Positions 1-8,555 of a stretch of DNA of 64,000 nucleotides are shown here, piece after piece. This DNA comes from Methylomagnum ishizawai. GTDB lineage: Bacteria > Pseudomonadota > Gammaproteobacteria > Methylococcales > Methylococcaceae. Location: NCBI RefSeq assembly GCF_900155475.1, contig NZ_FXAM01000001.1:4350881-4414880 (forward strand), read 5' to 3'. The notes beneath the pieces were generated by a model. It was not told the origin of the DNA. It worked only from the letters and a program-made list of their open reading frames with translations, and ran no database searches. Position 1 is the first letter of the stretch. Every line of letters starts with the position of its first letter. A program made the position numbers and the translations under genes.

Positions 1-1
1 G

Positions 2-599
2 GCCTTGTTCGGCTGGCTGGGTGCCCAGGGATGGGGCTACCGGCTACGGCTGAAACGCAATGTGCTGGCGGACACCGGCGAAGGGGAGGAAACCACCACC
101 GGCGATCTGGCACAGGACGTGGCGGAACGCTACTTGCCCGGAGTGCGGCTGTTCGCCTGCGGCGTGATGACCCACCTGGGCATCCTTCACGAACCCGGCC
201 ATCCCGAGCCCTGGATCATCGCGATGGACTGCGCCCCGACGCGGGCGGCGGTATTGGACTACGCCGCGCGCTGGTCCATAGAACCGATGTTCTCGGACTT
301 CAAGGGCCGGGGCTTCGAGTTGGAGGATTCGCAACTGGAACACGCCGACCGTTTGGAGCGCCTGATCCTCGTCATGTCGCTGGCCATGGGGTGGTGCGTC
401 CGGTGGGGCGGGACGACGCCTTGAACCGCCCGACGCCGCTCGAAAAAAAGCGTGGTTGCAAACCGAAGCCGGACACTGGAGCTTCAGGAAGCTCCGCCGC
501 AGCTTGGTTTCCTGGTTCACCCGGGGCTTGCGCTACCTAAGACGGTGCCTACAAAACGACATGCCTTTGCCCAATTTTGGCGAGGCCATGCGAAATTGA
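2..599 (+). pseudogene. IS4-family transposase, 3' part, with two frame breaks
   Basis: The reading frame enters from before the window and encodes the C-terminal half of an IS4-type DDE transposase. The family signature Y-(2)-R-(3)-E-(6)-K is visible as YAARWSIEPMFSDFK. The frame stops at 424, but the expected continuation GRDDALNRPTPLEKK lies one frame back, starting in a G-rich stretch near 400. After the A7 run at 443-449 the remainder, from AWLQTEAGHWSF to a TGA at 597-599, lies another frame back. Each break is repaired by one extra base, so either two single-base deletions inactivated the gene or the second break is a slippage site. The family call is strong; functional status is probably dead. 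Confidence 0.75.
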
Positions 600-776
600 T
601 AGGTGATGAGCGGACCGGTTTCGCCCATACGGCAAACAGCCGTTTGTGGTAGGAGTGGGCTAGCTAGGGGGTGTTAGAAAACGGACTTGTACTGAGGTTC
701 GATGCCATCAGTGCTTTCTATGTACAGGACAAAACCCGCAATGCCCAGGCGAACTCATCGGACTTCTCGGTTGGGT

Positions 777-1793
777 TCAGGACGGTGTTGCGAAGGAAGT
801 CGAGTCCGTGGCGGAAGAGGGACTTGAGGGGGCGCGACAGCGTTTTTTTTGACGGACGGGGCTGGGGCCGTCGTGGAGCAGTTCGCCGGTGCGGTAGGAC
901 CAGGCGAAGGCCAGGGCAAGCAGGCCCATGAGCTTGGCGAGGCGCTTGGGGTCGGTGAGGTGGGTATCCTCCAAGTTGAAGCCCCTGGATTTCAAAGCGC
1001 CGAACAGGGTTTCCACTTGCCAGCGGTCGGCGTAGGCGTCGATGGCCCCGGCCTGTGGGGTGCCGGAGGAGGCGATGAACAGGAAGCCGCCGTCGTCGAG
1101 GCGCAGGGCGGAGAGGTGGACGAAGCAGCCCCACACCGGACGGCGCCCGACCAGGCGGTGGGTCTCGCCGGGCCGGAGCGAGCCGAACAATTGGTCCAAG
1201 CGCATCATCCGGTTCCAACTGTTGGGAACGCGGGTGTCGCGCTTGAGGCGCTGGTGGAAGGGAATGCCCTTCTGTTGCAGCCAGCGGAACCAGTCCTCGC
1301 CGATGAACTCGCGGTCGGCCAGCAGGGCGGCGATCCGGGCGGTGCCGAAGACCTTCAGGAAGCGCTCCATCAACGCGATGCGCTCGGCGGTGTCGGAGTT
1401 CCCCGCTTTGCCGAGGACGCTCCAGAACACCGGCACGGCCATCCCCCGGTGGGCGATCCCCAGGACCAGGAAGTTGATCTCGGCCAGGCCGAACTTCCAG
1501 TTCGTGCGGTCCAGGGTCAGCCGCCAGGGGCCGTCGCCGACCGGGACCAGCCGCACCAACAGGCGGGCGAGGACGTCCTGGTCCAACTCGAACGCGCGGA
1601 AGAAGCGCTGGAGCCGCTTGTAGTGGGACTCCACCTTGGCCGGACCGCCGAAGCCGGTGGCGAGTTCCGCCAGGTTGACGCTGCGCACCTTGAGCAGGGC
1701 CAGCAGGAAATGCGCGAGGAAGCCGATCCGGGCCCCGTGCCACGGCAGGTGCTCGGACAGGACGGCCTTGAGGTCTTGATGAGGGTCAGCCAT
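777..1793 (-). CDS. IS4-family transposase (C-terminus continues in -1 frame to 718)
   Basis: 338 residues, DDE transposase of the IS4 family. First catalytic Asp in LTLDRTNW, second in LLADREFIG, and the Y-(2)-R-(3)-E-(6)-K signature as YADRWQVETLFGALK. The zero frame runs into low-complexity Ser/Thr sequence after an A8 run (843-850 on the plus strand) and stops at 777. The natural basic C-terminus of this family (KSLFRHGLDFLRN and beyond) is encoded in the -1 frame and ends with a TAG at 718-720, exactly in the tip of the terminal inverted repeat. The functional protein therefore probably needs -1 slippage on the A-run, or the gene has lost one A. ATG start at 1793. Confidence 0.8.
   Translation of the reverse strand: MADPHQDLKAVLSEHLPWHGARIGFLAHFLLALLKVRSVNLAELATGFGGPAKVESHYKRLQRFFRAFELDQDVLARLLVRLVPVGDGPWRLTLDRTNWKFGLAEINFLVLGIAHRGMAVPVFWSVLGKAGNSDTAERIALMERFLKVFGTARIAALLADREFIGEDWFRWLQQKGIPFHQRLKRDTRVPNSWNRMMRLDQLFGSLRPGETHRLVGRRPVWGCFVHLSALRLDDGGFLFIASSGTPQAGAIDAYADRWQVETLFGALKSRGFNLEDTHLTDPKRLAKLMGLLALAFAWSYRTGELLHDGPSPVRQKKRCRAPSSPSSATDSTSFATPS
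843..850 (-). other. A8 slippage site in transposase gene
   Basis: Eight T on the plus strand read as CAA AAA AAA CGC in the zero frame. Re-reading one A, or one A inserted by transcriptional slippage, gives KKT followed by the expected family C-terminus. The preceding transposase (A7 at 443-449) shows the same geometry. Confidence 0.45.
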
Positions 1794-1869
1794 CGGAGGT
1801 AAAAGCCGGATAGTTTACGCCTTTGGCAATCAAGCAGTTAGGTTTTTGTCCTGTACTTAGGAGCGGGCC

Positions 1870-3030
1870 ATGTTGGAAGAGATGGGAGGAACCGTTGCAG
1901 ATCGCGCCGAAATCGAAGTGGGCGGGCGGGTTCTAGTAGGCGGGGAATGGTTAGTTGTTCTCAGGGTAAACAAGACAAGCGGCATTATTAACAGCTTAAC
2001 CACCACGCCTCCCATTGGCGTACATTGGCGCAAAGATTGGAAACATGGAATCGAGGAAATTAAGGGCTATAAAGCCCCCAGCAAGGACGACGCCGCCAAA
2101 GTAAAAACCGCCACCAAGCTTCCACCGCTGTGCAATTATCCGGGAGAAGGCTTTTTGCACATGACGAAAAAGGAATACGACGAGACCGTCCCCAAATGGT
2201 CAGATTTCCAAAAAATCGGCACTCTAAACTCCACTGAAACCTATGGACGGCACCGGGTAAGACAAACCCGCGCACCAGGCGGTGAGTATTGGCAAACCGC
2301 TTTGGTTTATCTGACCGACCAGAAACGCACCGACCCGCCCAAGCCTGTGCCACAGCCTGAATTTGAGGCGCAAATGGAAGCATTGCCGGAACCAAAACCC
2401 ACCAGATTAAAACCAGCCAAAGCCGCAGTGGTGGAGTTTGAAGCCATGCGCGATAGCCTCAAGCACGGTGTCCAAATGGTCAACACCCCTCAACTATTCC
2501 CAACCCCGCCCGATCTTGCCGAACGCATGGTGGAACTGGCCGAGATTAAAACCCATCATCGGGTATTGGAACCCAGCGCTGGCACCGGTAATATCTGGCG
2601 CAACCTTTCGGGCAAACGCCAGGGTGTCGAAATACACCCGGACTTAGCCAATAGATTACGCGACATGGTAACCCAAGGGGATTTTGGCATTATCTGTGCG
2701 GATTTCTTGGAGTGCAGCCCAAAGGAGCTGGGCAACTTTGATCGAATCGTGATGAATCCGCCGTTTTCCAACGGCCAGGACATCAAACACATTCAACACG
2801 CCCTGACGATGCTAAAACCAGGCGGGCGTTTGGTGGCGTTATGTGCGAACGGTTCACGCCAGCAGGAGCAACTTAAACCTGTAGCGGATTACTGGGAGGA
2901 TTTACCAAGCGGCAGTTTTGCCAGCCAGGGGACGGGGGTTAATGTGGCGCTTCTGACCATCAACATTCCCGATAAACTCCCAGCAGTCAAACGCCGACCG
3001 GCCATACAGCTTGAGCTTTTCGGGGCTTGA
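1870..3030 (+). CDS. DUF3560 remnant fused to SAM-dependent methyltransferase, 5'-truncated by IS
   Basis: 386 residues from the first ATG. Residues 1-70 look like the tail of a DUF3560 domain; the family motif ERAML is split so that GAG CGG GCC at 1861-1869 directly follows the insertion sequence. Residues 200-340 form a class I methyltransferase: motif I LEPSAGTGN near 233-241 and catalytic motif NPPF at 296-299, the N6-adenine/N4-cytosine DNA methyltransferase type. Such proteins are common on phages and plasmids; the substrate is inferred to be DNA. The methyltransferase domain looks intact, but the native promoter and N-terminus are lost, so expression is uncertain. Confidence 0.7.
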   Translation: MLEEMGGTVADRAEIEVGGRVLVGGEWLVVLRVNKTSGIINSLTTTPPIGVHWRKDWKHGIEEIKGYKAPSKDDAAKVKTATKLPPLCNYPGEGFLHMTKKEYDETVPKWSDFQKIGTLNSTETYGRHRVRQTRAPGGEYWQTALVYLTDQKRTDPPKPVPQPEFEAQMEALPEPKPTRLKPAKAAVVEFEAMRDSLKHGVQMVNTPQLFPTPPDLAERMVELAEIKTHHRVLEPSAGTGNIWRNLSGKRQGVEIHPDLANRLRDMVTQGDFGIICADFLECSPKELGNFDRIVMNPPFSNGQDIKHIQHALTMLKPGGRLVALCANGSRQQEQLKPVADYWEDLPSGSFASQGTGVNVALLTINIPDKLPAVKRRPAIQLELFGA

Positions 3031-3297
3031 TCTATCCATTTTCAGCGCCAAGGATGGCGCAACCCTTCCAAAAACCACGGAACCCAACCACCACGACCGT
3101 CAGACTGGCGACACCTGGGCCTTTTATGGCCCGCCAGAGCCGCAAACCGGGCGTTATCTCCTTGAGCTAGCCAGAAACGACGGAAGCAGCGACAGTCCTC
3201 GAAATCATGCGCATACTAAAGCACCGGCCCAGGCCATCACCCACCAGCGGACCAACAACTGCCGCCCTGTTGAAGGCGAGATCAACATTAAGGCACT

Positions 3298-3453
3298 ATG
3301 AAACCCAAGAAAGAAAGGAAAAAGCCCCGCAACGTCACGTTGCCGGATGACACTGTGAAAGCCGCCGAGCGCATCGGCGGAGGCAATCTATCCAAGGGCA
3401 TCCGCATAGCCGTTGCGGCCTACGTGGACCAGTCCAAGGCATCGAGCCCATAA
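3298..3453 (+). CDS. Small ribbon-helix-helix-like protein
   Basis: 51 residues, ATG to TAA. A Lys-rich start is followed by RNVTLPDDTVKAAERIG and NLSKGIRIAVAAY, the strand-helix-helix pattern of CopG/Arc-type DNA-binding proteins. No toxin partner is adjacent. It is followed 21 bases later by a terminator hairpin. The 267 bases between the methyltransferase and this gene hold no gene I can support. The ribosome site is weak (AAGG). Confidence 0.45.
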   Translation: MKPKKERKKPRNVTLPDDTVKAAERIGGGNLSKGIRIAVAAYVDQSKASSP

Positions 3454-3474
3454 ATCGGTAATTCCACGCAATCC

Positions 3475-3503
3475 AAAAAAGCCCTGCTTTGCAGGGCTTT
3501 CTT
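3475..3503. terminator. Bidirectional rho-independent terminator
   Basis: AAAAAA, then stem AGCCCTGC, loop TTT, stem GCAGGGCT, then TTCTTATT. It lies between the convergent RHH gene (+) and primase remnant (-) and can serve both strands. Confidence 0.8.
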
Positions 3504-3516
3504 ATTGCGGAAAATC

Positions 3517-3732
3517 CTACAGGCTGTCAGGTTCCTCCCGTGCCTCCCTCCTCAAATTCTCCTTGAGTTCCCGGAACAGCTCCCGCTCCCGCTCCCGTTT
3601 CTCAACCTCCCGCCGCGCCCGCGCCGAGAACAACACATGGACCGCGCCATTCACCGCCCAACGGTTGACACCACGGGCCAACCGCTCTTTCTCGGGCACG
3701 TCCGGGTGGACCCACCCGGCTTGCTCCAAGGT
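3517..3732 (-). pseudogene. Primase/DUF3987 protein, C-terminal tail after an in-frame stop
   Basis: In frame with the upstream primase fragment and separated from it only by a TAA at 3733-3735. The text reads LTHWEQVGAL, stop, TLEQAGWVHP, then RWAVNGAVHVLFSARARRE. The pattern 'gWv.P ... RWaVNpavH..F' is the normal end of phage DUF3987 proteins, so the stop is a nonsense mutation (or readthrough codon) rather than the true end. The last 30 residues are charged and helical. Confidence 0.65.
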
Positions 3733-5868
3733 TTACAACGCCCCGACCTGTTCCCAATGTGTTAAGCTCCGCCAGCTTTTATAAGCACGGGTAATATCGC
3801 GGATGGTCAAGGCTTGCAGTTCCCTCGACAGGATGAACCCCGCGATCCACTGGGAATGCTCCGACCCCGAAGCCGCCCCCATGATGTCCAGATAGAAATT
3901 CAGCCCATGCGGCAACAGGATTTCGCGCATCAGCCCCACCACCAGCCGGACAGTATCGGCCCCGATGATCTCCGGCGGAAAACGCCGTGGCACTTGGCCA
4001 GCATACTCGACCACATGGCACAGCAGCGCCAGCCGCGCAAACATCCCCGGCCACTTCCCCAGGTAGGCGCACACCGCAGGTGAAGGCACCCGTGCCGCCA
4101 CCAATCCCTGCACATAGCCCAGGAACTCCGCCTTGATGCTCGCGGCCTCCGGCGAAAACTTGAACACCGACTCCGGCGGCGTCATCGACTGCAAATGGTC
4201 AAGCAGTTCCCGATAGGCATGGATCGCGTCCAGATTCGGCGGGCGGGTGTCGGATTCCGGCGGCGCGGCGGGCGCTCCCACCACGACCAGGAAACGCTGC
4301 AATAGGCCGTCATCCGTCAAATCCACCTTCAAGTTACGCATCTTGTCCGGTTGCACGCCGCCCAGGATAGAAACCGAAAAATTCGGCACCAAGGTCGAAC
4401 CCCGGTTCACCCGGTCCACCCGGCGCGGCCCGCCGTTGTACGCCTGCAACCAATGCGCCCGGTCCTTGCCCTTCGCCCCGCCGGAGTAAGCATCCATCGC
4501 CCCCAGCCAGCCCGCGAACTCATCCGCCTTGAGGAACACCCCCGCCGGATTCTCGGCCAGGATTTCCGCCAGGGCTTCCACCGTCGTATCCTCGATAAAA
4601 CAGCGCCGGTCGGGCGGTTTTTCCGGGGTTCTCGGCTTGTCGCCTTTGTCGCCAGCGCCGCGCTTCGCCGCGTCCTCTACCCAGCGTTTCATCTGCTTTT
4701 CGGCCACCTTCTTATCCAGCTCCCAATCGGCGATAGCCGCCTTCGACTGCTTGGCCAGGACAATATCGATAGCCTGGACATGCGCCGAAACCGCATTGAT
4801 GGCCGGAGTCTTGCCGGTCGAAGGGTCGCCTACCAACAACGTCCACAATCTGGGAGACTCCTTCCAGGTCGGGTCATAGCGGGCGGGCTGCACCTGGAAT
4901 TGATCGTGCAACACCCCAGCGCAACAGGTCAGCGCTCCCAGATAGACAAACAGCGGTTCCACCCCCTTGACCGCCGCTTGATCGAATACATACGACACCA
5001 GCGGCGCGGCCACATGATGCGCCCGTAACCGGGGAAGCTCGAACGACCCGAACACGTCCAGAGGCAAATCCTCGAACCCCACGCCAGGCCCGCACAGCCG
5101 CCGCAAATCCTCGGCGGGAATCCCCTCGGCCAGCGCATCGGCGGCATCCCAGCCCATTTCCTTGGAACTGGGCCGCCGCATGGCGACCGCCTCGGCCCCG
5201 ACCACGGCCAAAAGCTCCCGCGCCCGCCGCGCCGCCTTCTCCCCGGCGGCATCGTTGTCCGGCCAAATAATCCCCCGCCGCCCACGCAACGGCTCCCAGT
5301 CCGTGGAATCCACCCCATCGGCCCCGTTCTCCGAAGCGATGCAAACATACTCGGGGAAAATCATCTGCGCGGCGTCCGCCGCCTTCTCCCCCTCGCACCA
5401 CAAAAACCAATCCTTGGGCCGCTTCGCCAGCTTATGCAACCCATACAACGGACGTGGGGCCGGAACGCCTTCCCATTCCCACTTACACACCCCAGTATCC
5501 CGATGCCGGAAATAAGCCAAAGGCCGGTAAGTCTTAGGGGGTTTCCCATCCTTAGACTTGCCGACCGGAAACCGGCACTTCACATGCGACAGCTTCCCGT
5601 CCGGCGTGGTGTACCACCACTTATGGGAAGGCACCCCCAGCGTAGGATGTCGCTCGGGGATGGGCGGCGCATCGTCCGGGACCGGCACCACGGCCACCCA
5701 TTCCGGCGACTCCGGCGGAGCGGTCTTACCTTTCGGTTTGGGCGGCGGCGCTTTTCCATCCGGCACCCGGTCGAAATCCGTCGCCCCCAGTATCCGGCAA
5801 GCCTCCTCGAAATCGACCCGCTCATACTCCCGGACAAACGTAATCGCATCGCCCTGATTGACTGACAA
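3733..5868 (-). pseudogene. Phage-type primase, TOPRIM and DUF3987 helicase-like part
   Basis: 711 codons; the first five come from the insertion sequence and the native frame starts at GDAITFVREYERVDF. Contents: the end of the CHC2 zinc-finger region, a TOPRIM-like segment (WFLWCEGEKAADAA, IIWPDNDAAGEKAA) and a DUF3987 helicase-like domain with Walker A GDPSTGKT and Walker B-like VFLKADEFAG. The family primes and unwinds DNA during phage or plasmid replication. The gene is split from its zinc finger by the insertion at 5854-7147 and ends at a premature TAA. Removing the insertion gives a protein of about 840 residues including the tail at 3517-3732. Confidence 0.8.
5844..5853. repeat. Target-site duplication, copy 1
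   Basis: TCGCATCGCC flanks the insertion sequence; the second copy is at 7148-7157. It encodes the GDA codons of the primase zinc-finger region in both fragments. Confidence 0.95.
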
Positions 5869-7147
5869 AATTCTCTAAGCGGCGGAAATTCTGGCAAGGT
5901 AGCTTCCATGTCAATGATTGATAAGGAGAATGCCTTGGAAGGTTCCGCCCCGTTGCTGTATGAGCAGGCGTGCGTTTGGCTGCAAGCCGCGCCCTGGAAG
6001 GATGTCCGGCACAAGCAAACCGTGGCCTGGATGCTGGTGGGGTTGTTGTCCAGCCTCCATGTCGCGTTGCCCCAATGGATTCCGTATGTGATCTGCCGCG
6101 CGCGGTTCGCGCAAAGCACCCAGAGGCGGTTCGCCCGATGGCTCCACAACCGCCGGATCTCGGTGCTGCACCTGTATGCCGCCTTGTTGAAGCCGGTGCT
6201 GGCGGATTTCCAGGACCGGCAGGTCTACCTGGCCCTGGATACGACGATGCTGTGGAACACCCACTGCGTGGTGTACATCTCGCTGATCTACCGGGGAAGG
6301 ATGATCCCGTTGGCCTGGAAGGTGATGGAGCATCCCAGCGCCAGCGTGGCGTTCAAGGACTACCGCGGCCTGTTGGTGTTCCTGGAGCGGCAGTTCACGG
6401 GGCGGAAGGTCTATCTGCTGGCGGATCGCGGTTTCGTCCACCGCGAGTTGATGGGCTGGGTCAAGCGGACTCCCCGCTGGCATTTCCGCATCCGCCACAA
6501 GGCGGGCATCGGGCTTTACCGGTGGGACGGCGGACGCTTCCAGCCCTTGGCTTGGCACGCCTCCCCCGGCCAGGTGGTCTGCTACCACGGGGTGTACGTG
6601 ACGGGGCACCATGAAAAGGTCCACCTGGCAGTGGGATGGCAGAAGGGGGCCGAGGAACCCTGGGTGATCCTGAGCGACGAGCCCACCTGGCCGGAGACCC
6701 TGGCCGAGTACGCCTTGCGCTTCGATATAGAAGAAGGTTTCTTGGACCAGAAATCCAATGGCTTCCGCTGGGAGTCCTCCAAATTGCGGGACCGCCACGC
6801 CTTGCGCCGCCTGTGCTTCGTGATGGCGGTGGCCACGTTGATCCTGGTTTGCCAGGGCAGCGGCGTGGTGGCCGACGGCCGGCGGCGGATGGTCGATCCG
6901 CATTGGTTCAGGGGGCACAGCTACGCCCGCATCGGCCTGGATTGGATCCGCCATGCCTTGGCGCGGGGGCTGGCCTTGCTTCCCCGGTTGACGCTGACCA
7001 CGGCGGATGACCCGCAGCCCGCCCGCTCATCCAAACGCCAGCCCGAGCGGGGCCATTGGATCAAGGCTTTGCTATGCCGATTTGTGATGCTTCAGGAGGC
7101 CCCGGGCTCTGTCCTAACCGCCGCCTAAAGTTTTGTCAGTCAATCAG
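5854..7147 (+). mobile_element. IS4-family insertion sequence, 1294 bp, complete
   Basis: Perfect 17-bp terminal inverted repeats CTGATTGACTGACAAAA (5854-5870, complement 7131-7147), a 10-bp target duplication on each side and one intact transposase gene. The insertion separates residue A66 of the primase fragment at 7140-7346 from its continuation at 5843 downward. Confidence 0.95.
5908..7128 (+). CDS. IS4-family transposase
   Basis: 406 residues, intact, filling the insertion sequence. DDE residues: Asp in LALDTTMLW, Asp in YLLADRGFVHRE, and the Glu within the Y-(2)-R-(3)-E-(6)-K signature YALRFDIEEGFLDQK. The N-terminal 100 residues are the DNA-binding part. This is a different subgroup from the two transposases at the left end, with no homopolymer frame break. 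The element looks recent because its target duplication and inverted repeats are perfect. The start is the first ATG, 38 bases inside the left repeat. Confidence 0.9.
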   Translation: MSMIDKENALEGSAPLLYEQACVWLQAAPWKDVRHKQTVAWMLVGLLSSLHVALPQWIPYVICRARFAQSTQRRFARWLHNRRISVLHLYAALLKPVLADFQDRQVYLALDTTMLWNTHCVVYISLIYRGRMIPLAWKVMEHPSASVAFKDYRGLLVFLERQFTGRKVYLLADRGFVHRELMGWVKRTPRWHFRIRHKAGIGLYRWDGGRFQPLAWHASPGQVVCYHGVYVTGHHEKVHLAVGWQKGAEEPWVILSDEPTWPETLAEYALRFDIEEGFLDQKSNGFRWESSKLRDRHALRRLCFVMAVATLILVCQGSGVVADGRRRMVDPHWFRGHSYARIGLDWIRHALARGLALLPRLTLTTADDPQPARSSKRQPERGHWIKALLCRFVMLQEAPGSVLTAA

Positions 7148-7346
7148 TCGCATCGCCACTCGCGCCACAGCCGAAACACTTATAAATCTGCTTGGTCTGA
7201 TTAACCTTGAAACTAGGCGTCCGCTCATCGTGGAACGGACAACAAGCGATCCATTCGCGCCCCTGTTTTTTCAAAGGAACCCGCGCCTGGACCACCTCGA
7301 CAATATCGACCCTTTGAAGGACGGCTTGCGTATCAATTAGACTCAT
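7140..7346 (-). pseudogene. Primase N-terminal CHC2 zinc-finger fragment
   Basis: 68 codons. [19 protein letters not shown], then [12 protein letters not shown] and [13 protein letters not shown], the CHC2-type zinc ribbon of DnaG-like primases (C-P-F-H ... C-x-x-C). The final TD and stop are contributed by the insertion sequence. The gene overlaps the end of the Cro-like gene by 14 bases (7333-7346), so it was probably translated by coupling from that gene. Confidence 0.85.
7148..7157. repeat. Target-site duplication, copy 2
   Basis: TCGCATCGCC, identical to 5844-5853, directly outside the right inverted repeat. Confidence 0.95.
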
Positions 7347-7560
7347 CGCGGGCGTCCAAAGTATAGATACCCGCTTGGGTCAGCCCCTTGTCCTTCAATG
7401 CGACGAGTAATGGCTGAACCTGTCGGCGGCGTGGAATCGATTTGCCTTCGCGCCACCGCCAAACCGTCGAAAAGCTAACCCCCACCGACTCGGCCACCTG
7501 GGCCAAGTCGGTTTTATCATCCTTTAAAATCCGCTGTAGCGAGGTTTCAACTATGTCCAT
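7333..7560 (-). CDS. Cro-like small HTH regulator
   Basis: 75 residues starting [12 protein letters not shown]. The segment [24 protein letters not shown] is a helix-turn-helix of the lambda Cro/CII type, followed by a short tail. It is divergent from the XRE repressor at 7637, with operator-like sequence between, and lies directly upstream of the primase, so it heads the early operon of the element. The ATG at 7560 is chosen over the long upstream extension because that extension reads through the divergent gene. Confidence 0.7.
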   Translation of the reverse strand: MDIVETSLQRILKDDKTDLAQVAESVGVSFSTVWRWREGKSIPRRRQVQPLLVALKDKGLTQAGIYTLDARDESN

Positions 7561-7595
7561 AAAAGCCCCAAGGTACCAAGACAACATTATTGATA

Positions 7596-7610
7596 TTGCG
7601 CTATTTGCAA
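7596..7610. promoter_or_regulatory. Putative repressor operator O1
   Basis: TTGC-N7-GCAA palindrome between the divergent Cro-like and XRE genes. It has the same half-sites and spacing as the two sites downstream of the XRE gene. Confidence 0.45.
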
Positions 7611-7636
7611 GTAAATGTTTGGAAAATAAGGGAAAA

Positions 7637-8068
7637 ATGCGTATAGAATCCGGCGACAACCCTACAGATAATGCCGACATGCGCAAACGTAATCCTCCCC
7701 ACACCTTACCCGCAACCAAGCCCCCAGGATGCAACATCCGCAAGCTTCGCGAAGACCTGGATTGGTCCCAAAAAGACCTAGCCGACCGGATCGGCGCGAA
7801 CGTCTCGACCATCAGCCGCCTTGAGCGCAGCGAAGAAATCAACATGGAAAAGGTGGAACTCTGCGCCCGCGCCTTGGGCGTCACCACCGAAATGTTGTTG
7901 CTACCGCCTGAATTGATGGCCTATGCCCGCCTTTCGGAAGAACGCCGCGCCCGGATTGTCGAAGCCGTCCGGGACTCCTATGTGGCCCAGCACAGTGGCA
8001 ACCCGCCTCCCCGACTTCATCAGAACCCTACCCTTGCGCCGCTGACCTCTAAGGCTGAGAAAAAATAA
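7637..8068 (+). CDS. XRE-family phage repressor-like regulator
   Basis: 143 residues. The HTH domain is near residues 35-95: NIRKLREDLDWSQKDLADRI then ANVSTISRLERS, as in cI/SinR-type proteins, followed by a helical tail. The ATG at 7637 is preceded by AAGGGA; an alternative ATG at 7679 lacks a ribosome site. It is divergent from the Cro-like gene, with one operator-like palindrome upstream and two downstream. Probable role: maintenance repressor of the integrated element. There is no peptidase domain, so it is not a LexA-type self-cleaving repressor. Confidence 0.75.
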   Translation: MRIESGDNPTDNADMRKRNPPHTLPATKPPGCNIRKLREDLDWSQKDLADRIGANVSTISRLERSEEINMEKVELCARALGVTTEMLLLPPELMAYARLSEERRARIVEAVRDSYVAQHSGNPPPRLHQNPTLAPLTSKAEKK

Positions 8069-8079
8069 TCCGCCATCTG

Positions 8080-8096
8080 TTTGCAAATAACACAAA
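8080..8096. promoter_or_regulatory. Putative repressor operator O2
   Basis: TTTGC-N7-ACAAA, one mismatch from a perfect palindrome, with flanking G and C extending the symmetry. It lies just after the XRE gene and before the right-hand operon. Confidence 0.45.
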
Positions 8097-8112
8097 CTTA
8101 GCTTATCCTTTG

Positions 8113-8129
8113 TTTGCAATTTACGCAAA
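8113..8129. promoter_or_regulatory. Putative repressor operator O3
   Basis: Perfect TTTGC-N7-GCAAA, 33 bases (about three helical turns) from O2. It probably controls transcription of the gene set that starts at 8308. Confidence 0.5.
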
Positions 8130-8307
8130 TAATTAGGCGTGGCGGACATCAACATCGCCCTATGCTCTCTGCATGGAACAATGATCCGTTGATCTACAGG
8201 GGATTTATTAACTTGCGAATAGTGAGAATAAATCCACTGACGCCATCCCAAATGCTGCCGACCAAGCCAAACAACCCCTTCCCATCAACCACGCAGGAGC
8301 AATCGAC

Positions 8308-8553
8308 ATGGCCAAAGCAGCCCCGAAACCCAAAATCTGGATAGTCAACGGCCCAGGCGGCGAAGTGGAACTCATCAACGCCCCCACCCGGTACGCGGTA
8401 GAGCGATACATCCTCAGCGAGCGGACCATCGCCGAAGCCAACGGCGACGATATCGCCGATGCCTTCGCCAAAAGCATCCCCGTGAAAACCGCCCTGGTGA
8501 AACCCGAAGACGACGAAACCGGCACCGATAACCCCAACCCAGGCGATCCGTAA
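8308..8553 (+). CDS. Hypothetical small protein of the integrative element
   Basis: 81 residues, a good AGGAGC site nine bases before the ATG. The sequence is mixed alpha/beta-like (PKIWIVNGPGGEVELINA), with an acidic Pro/Asp-rich tail. No family recognised. It lies two bases before the HTH gene and is probably co-transcribed with it and the integrase. Confidence 0.55.
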   Translation: MAKAAPKPKIWIVNGPGGEVELINAPTRYAVERYILSERTIAEANGDDIADAFAKSIPVKTALVKPEDDETGTDNPNPGDP

Positions 8554-8555
8554 TC

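Larger units (their letters stand above)
718..1860 (-). mobile_element. IS4-family insertion sequence, about 1.14 kb
   Basis: A transposase gene is bounded by an inverted repeat, GTACAGGACAAAA at 722-734 and its complement at 1844-1856. The match extends to the outer ends as CTA(T/A) before GTAC. The right end abuts codons GAG CGG GCC ATG of a DUF3560-family gene at 1861, so the element cut that gene. Sequence left of 718 does not continue the DUF3560 gene, suggesting an associated deletion or rearrangement. I could not identify a target-site duplication. Confidence 0.7.

Noticed and set aside
3011-3301. A 96-codon frame after the methyltransferase
   Set aside because: It starts inside the methyltransferase gene, shows no domain or ribosome site and its composition is unlike a protein; the shorter frame at 3298 is a better candidate.
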